From NCBI GenBank assembly GCA_013538855.1, contig JABXJS010000235.1:1-64000 (forward strand): a stretch of 64,000 nt of DNA, given 5' to 3'. A program made the translations under genes and the position numbers. Of this stretch, positions 7,813 to 15,399 are shown in pieces. The notes below the pieces were generated by a model. It was not told the origin of the DNA and ran no database searches. It saw only the letters and a list, made by a program, of their open reading frames with translations. The DNA comes from Herpetosiphonaceae bacterium. GTDB lineage: Bacteria; Chloroflexota; Chloroflexia; Chloroflexales; Herpetosiphonaceae. Every line of letters starts with the position of its first letter. The first letter of the stretch is position 1.

Positions 7813-8946
7813 ATGCATATCTTGCACGTATACAAGGACTACTTCCCTGTGCTCGGTGGCATGGAGAATCATCTGCGTATCTTGAGCGAGGGGTTGGTTG
7901 AACGGGGCCAGCGCGTCACGGTGTTAGTTAGCAATACTCGACCCACGACGGTGATAGAGCAGCGTAATGGTGTGGTCGTGATCAAGGCCGCCGAGTGGCT
8001 GCGCCGTGCATCAACGCCCATAAGCCCATCAATGCTTTGGCATAGCTGGAACATCAAGCCCGATCTGATCCATCTGCACCATCCTTTTCCGCCTGGCGAC
8101 CTCGTCTACTGGACACAGCGGCGGCGGCCACCGCTGGTGATCACCCACCAAAGCGACATTGTTCGCCAGCAGCGCTTGCTCAAGCTGTATCGTCCGCTGC
8201 TGCAGCGCACGCTCGCTGCCGCCGATCAAATTATCGCCACGAGTCCGCAGTACATTCAGTCATCGCCGTGGCTCCAGCCACTGGCGGCGAAGTGCACTGT
8301 AGTGCCCCTGTCAGTCGATGCCGAGCGCTTCAACAGCCCCGATCCACAGCGCACGAGCGCACTAAAGCAGCGCTTTGGGCCGGACGCAATTCTATTTGTG
8401 GGACGCCTGCGCTACTACAAAGGGCTGCACTTCTTGGTCGAGGCGCTGACGCTGCTGCCAGCCAGCGCTAAGCTGGTTATGGTCGGCATCGGCCCCGAGG
8501 AAGCACGACTGCGCAGCCTGGCTAACGAGCTAAATGTTGCAGATCGCATTATCTGGGCCGGCGAGGTCGATGATGCTGAGCTGCCAAACTACTATGCCAG
8601 CACCAGCGTGTTTGTGCTGCCAGCACACCTGCGCTCCGAGGCCTTCGGCATTGTGCAGCTGGAGGCGCTCGCCGCTGGCCTGCCGATCGTCAGCACTGAG
8701 TTAGGCACTGGCACCAGCTATGTCAACCAGCACGGCAAAACCGGCTTCGTTGTACCGCCAGCCAACCCTCAAGCGCTGGCTCAGGCGATTCACGTGCTGC
8801 TTGCCAATCCCACGCTGCGGGCGCACTTCTCTGCGGCTGGGCAGCTGCGCGCCCGCCAAGAGTTCACGCCTGAGCTTATGATTGAGCGCGTGCTGGCAAT
8901 CTACCAGCGCCTTGTACAGCCAGTGCCATCAGATATGGTATCCTAA
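7813..8946 (+). CDS. family 4 glycosyltransferase
   Basis: The 377-residue GT-B enzyme has the N-terminal donor/acceptor domain start MHILHVYKDYFPVLGGMENH (Gly-Gly loop) and a C-terminal nucleotide-sugar-binding domain with LFVGRLRYYKGLHFLVEAL and the EX7E motif RSEAFGIVQLEALAAGLP. It transfers a sugar from a nucleotide donor with retention of configuration, probably on the cytoplasmic face of the membrane. The ATG at 7813 is preferred over the GTG at 7807 because it gives the canonical N-terminus and GAGGT lies about 10 nt upstream. It heads a rightward run with gmhA, gmhB and three more glycosyltransferases. Donor and acceptor are not predictable. Confidence 0.88.
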   Translation: MHILHVYKDYFPVLGGMENHLRILSEGLVERGQRVTVLVSNTRPTTVIEQRNGVVVIKAAEWLRRASTPISPSMLWHSWNIKPDLIHLHHPFPPGDLVYWTQRRRPPLVITHQSDIVRQQRLLKLYRPLLQRTLAAADQIIATSPQYIQSSPWLQPLAAKCTVVPLSVDAERFNSPDPQRTSALKQRFGPDAILFVGRLRYYKGLHFLVEALTLLPASAKLVMVGIGPEEARLRSLANELNVADRIIWAGEVDDAELPNYYASTSVFVLPAHLRSEAFGIVQLEALAAGLPIVSTELGTGTSYVNQHGKTGFVVPPANPQALAQAIHVLLANPTLRAHFSAAGQLRARQEFTPELMIERVLAIYQRLVQPVPSDMVS

Positions 8947-8984
8947 ACTCGTCCGCCGCGACACATTGTTTAGGAGTTATCCAC

Positions 8985-9566
8985 ATGCCAAACCATCAAC
9001 CATACATTCAGCGCATCATTCGCGACCATATTGCTGTCGCCGAGCAGGTGCTCAACAGCCAGTGCGACACCATCAGCACCATGGCCGATATTCTGATCGA
9101 GTGCTACAAACAGCGCCACAAGGCCATCTTCTGCGGCAACGGCGGTAGCGCCGCCGATGCCCAACACCTCGCCGCCGAGTTCGTCGGGCGCTATCTGCTT
9201 GATCGCCCACCACTGCCAGCCCTAGCCTTGCACACCGACACGTCATCGCTCACCGCCATCGGCAACGACTACTCCTACGATGAGGTTTTCAGCCGCCAAG
9301 CCGCCGCCCACCTCCAGCCTGGTGATGTGCTGGTCTGTCTGACCACCAGCGGCAACTCACGCAACGTTATCAAGGCGGCCGAGGTGGCCCGCGAGCGCGG
9401 CAATATTGTTTTGGGCTTGATTGGCCGCGACGGCGGTGCCCTGCTGCCGCTGTGTGACTATGCGCTGGTTGTGCCAGCCCAACAAACCTATGTCATTCAA
9501 GAGGTGTCAATGATCGTCGGCCATGTGCTCTGCGACCTGATGGAGAAAGCCCTATTTGAAGCGTAG
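8985..9566 (+). CDS. gmhA: sedoheptulose-7-phosphate isomerase
   Basis: The 193-residue SIS-domain protein converts sedoheptulose 7-phosphate to D-glycero-D-manno-heptose 7-phosphate, the first step of ADP- or GDP-heptose synthesis. FCGNGGSAADAQHLAAEF and CLTTSGNSRNV bind the sugar phosphate. H61, E65, Q172 and H180 fall at the same positions as the metal/catalytic residues of Escherichia coli GmhA, which supports a genuine GmhA rather than DiaA. TAGGAGTT precedes the ATG. gmhB follows after 48 bp, giving a heptose-precursor pair inside a glycosyltransferase cluster. Confidence 0.9.
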   Translation: MPNHQPYIQRIIRDHIAVAEQVLNSQCDTISTMADILIECYKQRHKAIFCGNGGSAADAQHLAAEFVGRYLLDRPPLPALALHTDTSSLTAIGNDYSYDEVFSRQAAAHLQPGDVLVCLTTSGNSRNVIKAAEVARERGNIVLGLIGRDGGALLPLCDYALVVPAQQTYVIQEVSMIVGHVLCDLMEKALFEA

Positions 9567-9614
9567 TTGATCAAGCATCTATGCTCCGTAATCATCTAGC
9601 AACCTACTGTAGCT

Positions 9615-10157
9615 ATGCAACAACCTGCAATTTTTCTTGATCGCGATGGCACGGTCAATGTCGAGGTCAACTATCTGCACCAGCCGGAGCTTGTGCAACT
9701 TGAGGCCACCGTCGGCGCAGCCATCGCCCGCCTCAACGCCGCTGGATGGCCGGTCATCGTCATCACCAACCAGTCCGGGATTGCGCGCGGCTACTACACG
9801 AGCACCGAGCTGCACGCCGTCAACCAGCGCATCAACGCGCTGCTTAAGCCATTCGCTGCTCGCGTCGATGCGTGGTATTGGTGCCCGCACCATCCAGATG
9901 TAACCGGTCCGTGCGCTTGTCGTAAGCCGGGCACGGCGCTGTTTGAGCAGGCCGCCAGTGAGCACTGTATCGATCTGCGCAACTCTTGGATGATCGGTGA
10001 TAAGCTGCTCGATGTGCAGGCTGGCCTCAATGCTGGCTGTCACGCAATCATGGTTACCACCGGCTACGGGGCCGATCAGCACGCGCAGGCTCCGCCCGAT
10101 GTAGCAGTCGTACCGAGCCTCGCTGCAGCCGTCGATGTGATTTTTGCCGCTCAGTAG
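9615..10157 (+). CDS. gmhB: D-glycero-D-manno-heptose 1,7-bisphosphate phosphatase
   Basis: The 180-residue HAD-superfamily phosphatase starts with the nucleophile motif IFLDRDGTVN (D9, D11). It has the ITNQSG motif II and the GDKLLD Asp D129, and a structural zinc site from C90, H92, C100 and C102 (WYWCPHHPDVTGPCACRKP) that is typical of GmhB and histidinol phosphatase. It removes the C7 phosphate of heptose 1,7-bisphosphate. Adjacency to gmhA favours the heptose role. No heptose kinase (hldE/hddA) or nucleotidyltransferase is visible in this window. Confidence 0.88.
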   Translation: MQQPAIFLDRDGTVNVEVNYLHQPELVQLEATVGAAIARLNAAGWPVIVITNQSGIARGYYTSTELHAVNQRINALLKPFAARVDAWYWCPHHPDVTGPCACRKPGTALFEQAASEHCIDLRNSWMIGDKLLDVQAGLNAGCHAIMVTTGYGADQHAQAPPDVAVVPSLAAAVDVIFAAQ

Positions 10158-10215
10158 CGCGCCAAACAACGAGCAACCAAGCACGCTACGCTCGCTTGCA
10201 GGAAGGACGGGGCCG

Positions 10216-11382
10216 ATGCTTCAGCGCCAACATCCAGCTGTATACGCATCCTTCGACCGCTTCCCTGGCCCCAAGGGTGCCGCCATCCATATTCAACACA
10301 TGGTCACCACGCTGGTTGAGCTGGTTGGCGGCGCGCTCGTGTACGGTCTCGGCGACGCGGTGCTGCCCGCCTATCAGCATCACGACGCGACAGAGGTTGT
10401 GCGCTTCGATCAGCCTACTCCGCACCTGCTCGACCGCATTCAGGCCTACGGGCGGCTGCTCAGCCACTTGCTCGCCAGCCAGCACCACCTGCGCATCGGC
10501 CACTTTCGCGATCCCTGGAGCGGCATTCCACTGCTCCAGCACGCGCAGGGTCGCTACCCACTCATCTACGAGATCAACGGCCTGCCCTCAATCGAGCTGC
10601 CCGAGCACTATCCCCATGTCCCGCCGCAGACGATCACCAAACTGCGCCGCTTCGAAATCGACTGCTGGTCACATGCGACGCGTATTATCACGCCCTCGCA
10701 GACCATGCGCCAGCGCTTGATCAGCCTCGGCGCGCCAGCTCAGCATATCTGCGTTATTCCCAATGGAGCCGATCTGCCCACCAGCGTCTCGGCTCCACCA
10801 GCAGGCGCACCGCAGCAGTACGGCCTCTATTTCGGCGCGCTCCAGAGCTGGCAGGGCATCGACATACTCCTGCGCGCCTGGCAGCAGCTGCGCGATCTGC
10901 CTACGCTTCAGCTTGTGATCTGCTCGTCTGTAACTGAGCGTCGCGCTCGCCCGTACATGCGCTTAGCCAACCAGCTCCAGCTTCACGATCGCATTCACTG
11001 GCACTTCCAGCTCGACACAGCAACACTTCAATCATGGAAGCAGCACGCGCTGTTCACGCTGGCCCCGCTCACCGAGTGCCCACGCAATCTGGAGCAGGGC
11101 TGCTGTCCGCTTAAAGTGCTGGAGTCGATGGCCGTGGGCGTACCGGTGATCGCCTCCGATCTGCCCGCTATTCGTGAGATCATCACGCATGCACAGAACG
11201 GCTGGCTCGTGCGCCCTGATCGGCCAGCAGAGCTTGCACGCGCTATACGCATTCTGGTCGAGTATCCGCAGCAGCGCCAGGCGCTCGGCGCAGCGGCCCA
11301 GCACACTATCGCCGCCAGCTGGACCTGGCAGCGCTCACAGCAAGCGCTACGCGATCTTTACCACGCTGTACTTGGCGCATAA
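10216..11382 (+). CDS. family 4 glycosyltransferase
   Basis: This 388-residue GT-B glycosyltransferase has the N-terminal sequence YASFDRFPGPKGAAIHI, an acceptor-domain loop RIGHFRDPWSGIPLL, and a C-terminal donor domain with YFGALQSWQGIDILLRAW and CPLKVLESMAVGVPVIASD. The ATG at 10216 is chosen because AGGAAGG lies just upstream; an in-frame GTG at 10144 would overlap gmhB. It follows gmhB by 58 bp in the same direction. The Cys-Pro-Leu version of the EX7E region is common in a subgroup of GT4. Substrates are unknown. Confidence 0.85.
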   Translation: MLQRQHPAVYASFDRFPGPKGAAIHIQHMVTTLVELVGGALVYGLGDAVLPAYQHHDATEVVRFDQPTPHLLDRIQAYGRLLSHLLASQHHLRIGHFRDPWSGIPLLQHAQGRYPLIYEINGLPSIELPEHYPHVPPQTITKLRRFEIDCWSHATRIITPSQTMRQRLISLGAPAQHICVIPNGADLPTSVSAPPAGAPQQYGLYFGALQSWQGIDILLRAWQQLRDLPTLQLVICSSVTERRARPYMRLANQLQLHDRIHWHFQLDTATLQSWKQHALFTLAPLTECPRNLEQGCCPLKVLESMAVGVPVIASDLPAIREIITHAQNGWLVRPDRPAELARAIRILVEYPQQRQALGAAAQHTIAASWTWQRSQQALRDLYHAVLGA

Positions 11383-11409
11383 TCGTCAGCACAAGGAGGG
11401 CCGGTCGTG

Positions 11410-12252
11410 ATGCAGATAACCAATGTGGAGCTTTTCGCGACCTTCGAGCAAAATCAAACTGTCGCTGGCCAAGCCGCCATCAACGCTTGGCTGGCAGCGC
11501 TGCAGCAGCAGATTGCAGCCCCTGTCGCAGTTCGACCAAACTATACAACCAGCATTGTGTTTGTGGTATTCAGCATAGCCTTTTTTCTGCTAGGTGTGCT
11601 GATCAAGCATCCCGGTCCGTTTATCGTTGCGCTCGGCGGCGTCGGCTTCGCAGTCGGCGCGCTGGTGCTAGCACAAGGCCAGAGCCGCACGAGCACCAAG
11701 CAGATCAACGCTCGGCTGCGTGACTACATCCTGCCAGTGATGTCCGTGCTCAGCGCCGATCTTAACACCTCCGTCCCGGTGACGCTCACCGTGGATCTGC
11801 GCGGTAGCTCCATGAAGACGAAGCTCAAGGAGCGCTTTGAAGATCAGCATCAGGGCTATCCGCGCCGCAGCACCGCCGTCTATATTGATCCCTGGTTCAC
11901 CGGCAGCTGCCAGCTTGTCGATGGCACACGCCTGCGCTGGCAGCTCACCGACTATGTGCAGCAGCGCACGACAACCAAGCGCAGCAGCAGCGGCAAAATC
12001 AAGCGTAAATCTAAAACGAAAACACGCCACATCATTATGCTCGCGCTTGACCTGCGCGATCAGTACGCACCAACGGCCACCATGCCAGATCAGACTCTGC
12101 GCTTTCAGACAGAGTACCGGCCTGAGCGGCAGCGAATCATTGTGCGGCAGCGCTTTGAGTGGCACAACAACAAGTATCACAGTCCACAGCAGTTTTTAGA
12201 TACCATGGCCCACTTGTATCGACAGATTCAGCCTGTGCCACACAGTCGCTAA
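11410..12252 (+). CDS. hypothetical membrane protein with two transmembrane helices
   Basis: The 280-residue protein has an N-terminal soluble part of about 45 residues, two adjacent membrane segments (SIVFVVFSIAFFLLGVLI and FIVALGGVGFAVGALVLA) and a basic, mostly beta-type C-terminal domain that includes a Lys/Arg/Ser stretch (about 195-212). AAGGAGGG lies about 9 nt before the ATG at 11410. I do not recognise the family. Its place between glycosyltransferases suggests an envelope or glycan-assembly role, but that is inference from context only. Confidence 0.7.
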   Translation: MQITNVELFATFEQNQTVAGQAAINAWLAALQQQIAAPVAVRPNYTTSIVFVVFSIAFFLLGVLIKHPGPFIVALGGVGFAVGALVLAQGQSRTSTKQINARLRDYILPVMSVLSADLNTSVPVTLTVDLRGSSMKTKLKERFEDQHQGYPRRSTAVYIDPWFTGSCQLVDGTRLRWQLTDYVQQRTTTKRSSSGKIKRKSKTKTRHIIMLALDLRDQYAPTATMPDQTLRFQTEYRPERQRIIVRQRFEWHNNKYHSPQQFLDTMAHLYRQIQPVPHSR

Positions 12253-12299
12253 CCATGTTGCCAAAGGCAGCAGCCACGAACCTAGCCCCAGGAGATGCC

Positions 12300-12662
12300 A
12301 TGAACTGTGCGATTAAACAAGGCTTTTTTTTGATCCGCAGCTGTGATCAGCCCGCGGTAACGATCTGCCCGAGCTGTCAGCGGCCTGCCTGCAGTGCACA
12401 CTTTAGCCCGCAGAATGTGTGCGTCGAATGCGCTGCGCGCCAGAACCTGCATGGCGCCGCCCAGTCTGAGCCAAACGATCCGTATATGCTGCGCCTAGAC
12501 TACTATCGCAAATCAAACTTCCAGCCGCTCAATCTCGATGCGCCAACAGCATTCACCAATCAAGCCTTCGACGCCACAGACCACGCGGCGTTCAGTGGTG
12601 AGCACACACCACCTGATTCCTGGGAGGAAGATAGCGGCAGCAACGATTGGATGCAGAGCTAA
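12300..12662 (+). CDS. small cysteine-rich zinc-finger protein (B-box-like spacing)
   Basis: The 120-residue product starts at an ATG preceded by CAGGAGATG. Residues 23-44 contain C23-x2-C26-x4-C31-x2-H34-x6-C41-x2-C44, the spacing expected for a B-box-like zinc-binding module; C3 and C15 precede it. The rest is polar and acidic (SWEEDSGSNDWMQS at the end), with no membrane segment. The TAA overlaps the next glycosyltransferase start (TAATG), so the two are translationally coupled. No known function; it may be an adaptor for the neighbouring membrane protein. Confidence 0.65.
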   Translation: MNCAIKQGFFLIRSCDQPAVTICPSCQRPACSAHFSPQNVCVECAARQNLHGAAQSEPNDPYMLRLDYYRKSNFQPLNLDAPTAFTNQAFDATDHAAFSGEHTPPDSWEEDSGSNDWMQS

Positions 12663-13780
12663 TGCGCCTGCTCTGGATCACCGAGCACTACTATCCGCGC
12701 CGCGGTGGCATGGCCCAATCCTGCGACCGTATTGTGTATGGGCTGCGCGCGGCTGGCGTGCACGTCGATGTGCTGCACCTTTCCGCACGGTTGGCGCGCT
12801 GGCACAGCACCACACAGCACAACGGCGTCTATCTGAGCTGTCCAGTTGCGGCTGACCCAGCGCATACGCTGCAGCGAGCATGGCTAATGGTCGAGCAGCA
12901 CGCCCGCCGCCATCCGCCGAGTCATGTTGTGGCCTTTGGGGGCTATCTTGCCTTGCTGGCTGCACCAGTCTACGCCGCATGGCTGGATGTGCCGCTGATC
13001 ACACTGCTGCGCGGCAATGATCTTGATACAGGCATATTCAATGCAGCTCGCCGTCCGATCTTAGTCGATGCGCTGCAGCGCTCAGCACGCACCGTTGTTG
13101 TTTGCCAAGAACACGCGCGCCGCCTGCAGCGCTGGCTGCCATCCATCCAGCCGGTCTGGATTCCCAACGGCATCGATGTGGCAGCCTGGGAGCCGCTACC
13201 ATCGCAGCGCCGCTGGGCGGCCACATGGCGCGCCGAACACGCCACCGAGCGCCGTGTCTTTGGATTGTTCGGCCATCTCAAGCGCAAGAAGGGCACGATT
13301 TTTTTCTTAGATGCGCTGCTGCACTCTGGGCGCGCCGCTGCTGCGCTCGTGCTTATCGGCGGCGAGGTAGAGGCAGATGTGCGCGACTGGATCAACGCTC
13401 ACGCAGCCCAGATCAGCGTCATTCATGAGCCATTTATGCTGCATGCAGAGCTGTTAGCACGCTATCTGGCCTGCGATCTGATCGTGCTACCCTCATTCTA
13501 CGATGGCCTCCCGAATGTGCTGCTCGAAGCGGCTGCACTCGCTCAGCCTGTGCTCTGCTCAACGGCTGGCGGCCTTGGCGATGTGCTTGATCAGCCAGGG
13601 CTAGGCTTCACGTTTACGCCAGGCGTCGCGCACGAGTGCCAGCAGGCGCTCCAGTCAGCGCTCGCCGCCTCCAGCCACCAACTCCAGCAGATGGGGCACG
13701 CGCTGCATGAGCACGTTAGCGGCGCATTTAGTCACGAGCGCGAGATCAATGCCTATCTCCAGCTCATAGGAGCAATCTAA
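12662..13780 (+). CDS. family 4 glycosyltransferase
   Basis: The 372-residue GT-B enzyme begins MRLLWITEHYYPRRGGMAQS. The C-terminal domain has GLFGHLKRKKGTIFFLDAL and the donor-site motif PSFYDGLPNVLLEAAALAQP (EX7E-type). The start overlaps the upstream stop and the stop overlaps the downstream lipoprotein start, indicating strict co-translation. The motif LRGNDLDTGIF in the acceptor domain is shared with polysaccharide-building enzymes. The sugar specificity is unknown. Confidence 0.85.
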   Translation: MRLLWITEHYYPRRGGMAQSCDRIVYGLRAAGVHVDVLHLSARLARWHSTTQHNGVYLSCPVAADPAHTLQRAWLMVEQHARRHPPSHVVAFGGYLALLAAPVYAAWLDVPLITLLRGNDLDTGIFNAARRPILVDALQRSARTVVVCQEHARRLQRWLPSIQPVWIPNGIDVAAWEPLPSQRRWAATWRAEHATERRVFGLFGHLKRKKGTIFFLDALLHSGRAAAALVLIGGEVEADVRDWINAHAAQISVIHEPFMLHAELLARYLACDLIVLPSFYDGLPNVLLEAAALAQPVLCSTAGGLGDVLDQPGLGFTFTPGVAHECQQALQSALAASSHQLQQMGHALHEHVSGAFSHEREINAYLQLIGAI

Positions 13781-14418
13781 TGCGTCGTTGGGTATATCTA
13801 GTATTGCTGCTGCTCGTCGCCTGTGGCCAGTCGGATACCGCCGTCGTTGAGGAGTCAGCAGCGGATGTTGTCGCACCGAGCACCGCGATCCCTGAGCAAA
13901 TCATTATTCGCTCCGCCGACCAGCCACCGACGAGCGAAAGCATTCTCAGCATCGACAGCTCGATCACGATCACGCAGCGCCAAAGCGGCACCACGCAGGC
14001 GCTGCTCAGCGACATCTCGTCAAAAGGCAAGCGGCGTTATCTTGATGCGCAGAGCACGGCGGTCGCCGAGGTTAAGTTTAGCGCGCAGAGCTTTAAACTG
14101 CGCTCGATGGACGGCACTCTACGCTGGAAGGTCAAATATAAAGATACGCAGGTGCGCATCAGCGCCAACGAGGAGGGCGAGCACGCCTGCGTGATCGATC
14201 AGCAAGCCGCCGGCTTCAGCGTGCAAAGCGATGCTACGCCCCTAGGTGTTGTCAAAGCCAGCAATACACATGTGGTGGTCGTCGATAGCGCTGGCAATAC
14301 AATCTACACGATTAGCCCAGGCACGCCGCGCGCGAGCTATGGCATACTGCTCTGTGAGGATCTACAAGCCCAGGATCGGCTTATCCTGATCGCTGAGCTC
14401 ATCGCCGCTGGCCGATGA
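13780..14418 (+). CDS. predicted lipoprotein
   Basis: The 212-residue protein has a signal peptide with lipobox (VYLVLLLLVACGQ; cleavage before C15), then a Thr/Ser/Pro-rich linker and a beta-rich domain (about 45-210). It should be anchored to the outer leaflet of the cytoplasmic membrane. The ATG overlaps the previous stop (TAATG) and its stop overlaps the next start (ATGA). No enzymatic motif is visible. Being locked between two glycosyltransferases suggests a part in exporting or attaching the glycan, but this is context only. Confidence 0.75.
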   Translation: MRRWVYLVLLLLVACGQSDTAVVEESAADVVAPSTAIPEQIIIRSADQPPTSESILSIDSSITITQRQSGTTQALLSDISSKGKRRYLDAQSTAVAEVKFSAQSFKLRSMDGTLRWKVKYKDTQVRISANEEGEHACVIDQQAAGFSVQSDATPLGVVKASNTHVVVVDSAGNTIYTISPGTPRASYGILLCEDLQAQDRLILIAELIAAGR

Positions 14419-15272
14419 TTTTGTACTACGCCTTTGGTGGCGGCCTCGGCCATCTGACCCGTGCGCGCGCTGTAGCCCACACGCTGCAGCTAGAGCCACC
14501 GCTGCTGCTGCTGACAGCGTCGCCATGGGCGAGCGATCCAACCATTCGTGGACCGTTCGAACTGCTCCAGCCACCGCCAGCGCTAGAGCGCAACGTGGCC
14601 GCGTTTCGCCGCTGGCTACAGCTCCAGATCGCCCGTTTCCAGCCGCAGCATATCTATCTAGATGCCTTCCCCGCTGGCATTCAGGGCGAGTGGTGTGAGC
14701 TAGCACTCGATGTGCCTGTCACCTATCTAGCGCGTCGCTTGCGCTGGCCAAGCTACCGTCCGCTGCTGCGCGGCCAGCCACCCACCTACACGCAAACGTG
14801 GCTGCTTGAGCCGCTTGAGACCGCCCACCGCCAGTTTATCGCTGATTACTCCACCGTGGTTAACCCGCTGCAGCTGCACGATCCGCCTGCGCTTGCGCCT
14901 GCCCACCTGCTAGCGCGCTGCCAAGCCATTCAGCGTAGTGGCCAAGCTGTGTGGCTGATCGTCCACACCGGCAGTGCTGCGGAAGTGCAGGCGCTGCTGG
15001 AGTACGCCAAAGCACTCGCCACGCTTGAGCAGGCCGATCCACAGCTTGTGCTGATGACACCACCGACTGTGCCGAGTCCGCGCTGGCCAGGACTAGAGCA
15101 CTGGCAAGTTTATCCGGCTTGGCCGCTCTTCAGCCATGCCAACCGGATCATCTCGGCAGCAGGCTTTAATTGTATGCGCCAGCTTGCAGCGTATCGCCAG
15201 CGCCACCACTGCTTGCCATTCGACCGCCGTTTCGACGATCAGTATGCCCGTGCGGCCTGGGTGCGCCAGTAG
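14415..15272 (+). CDS. GT-B glycosyltransferase, UGT/MurG-like
   Basis: The 285-residue protein starts MILYYAFGGGLGHLTRARAV, the glycine-rich GGGLGH loop seen in GT1/GT28 enzymes such as MurG, where it lines the acceptor/donor cleft. Near the end, AAGFNCMRQLAAYRQR and LPFDRRFDDQYARA resemble the donor-binding segment of that fold (SG.N...E and P....DQ..NA). It is shorter than most members (about 350). The ATGA overlap with the lipoprotein gene places it last in the cluster. A hairpin at 15346 follows. Confidence 0.75.
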   Translation: MILYYAFGGGLGHLTRARAVAHTLQLEPPLLLLTASPWASDPTIRGPFELLQPPPALERNVAAFRRWLQLQIARFQPQHIYLDAFPAGIQGEWCELALDVPVTYLARRLRWPSYRPLLRGQPPTYTQTWLLEPLETAHRQFIADYSTVVNPLQLHDPPALAPAHLLARCQAIQRSGQAVWLIVHTGSAAEVQALLEYAKALATLEQADPQLVLMTPPTVPSPRWPGLEHWQVYPAWPLFSHANRIISAAGFNCMRQLAAYRQRHHCLPFDRRFDDQYARAAWVRQ

Positions 15273-15345
15273 CAGTTTGCAGCCAGACCTAGCCTATGGG
15301 CTACGCCCACCAGCAGATCTAGCTGGAGCAGCGCGGTTAAACACA

Positions 15346-15376
15346 CAGCCAGCACCATGCAGGATGGTGCTGGCTG
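15346..15376. terminator. bidirectional terminator between the glycan cluster and rpoC
   Basis: A perfect 13-bp stem (15346-15358 with 15364-15376) with a 5-nt loop lies between the two convergent genes. On the minus strand it is followed by TGTGTGTTTAA, which suits termination of rpoBC. Confidence 0.8.
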
Positions 15377-15399
15377 CGGAACATTCCTACCGCTGCGAA

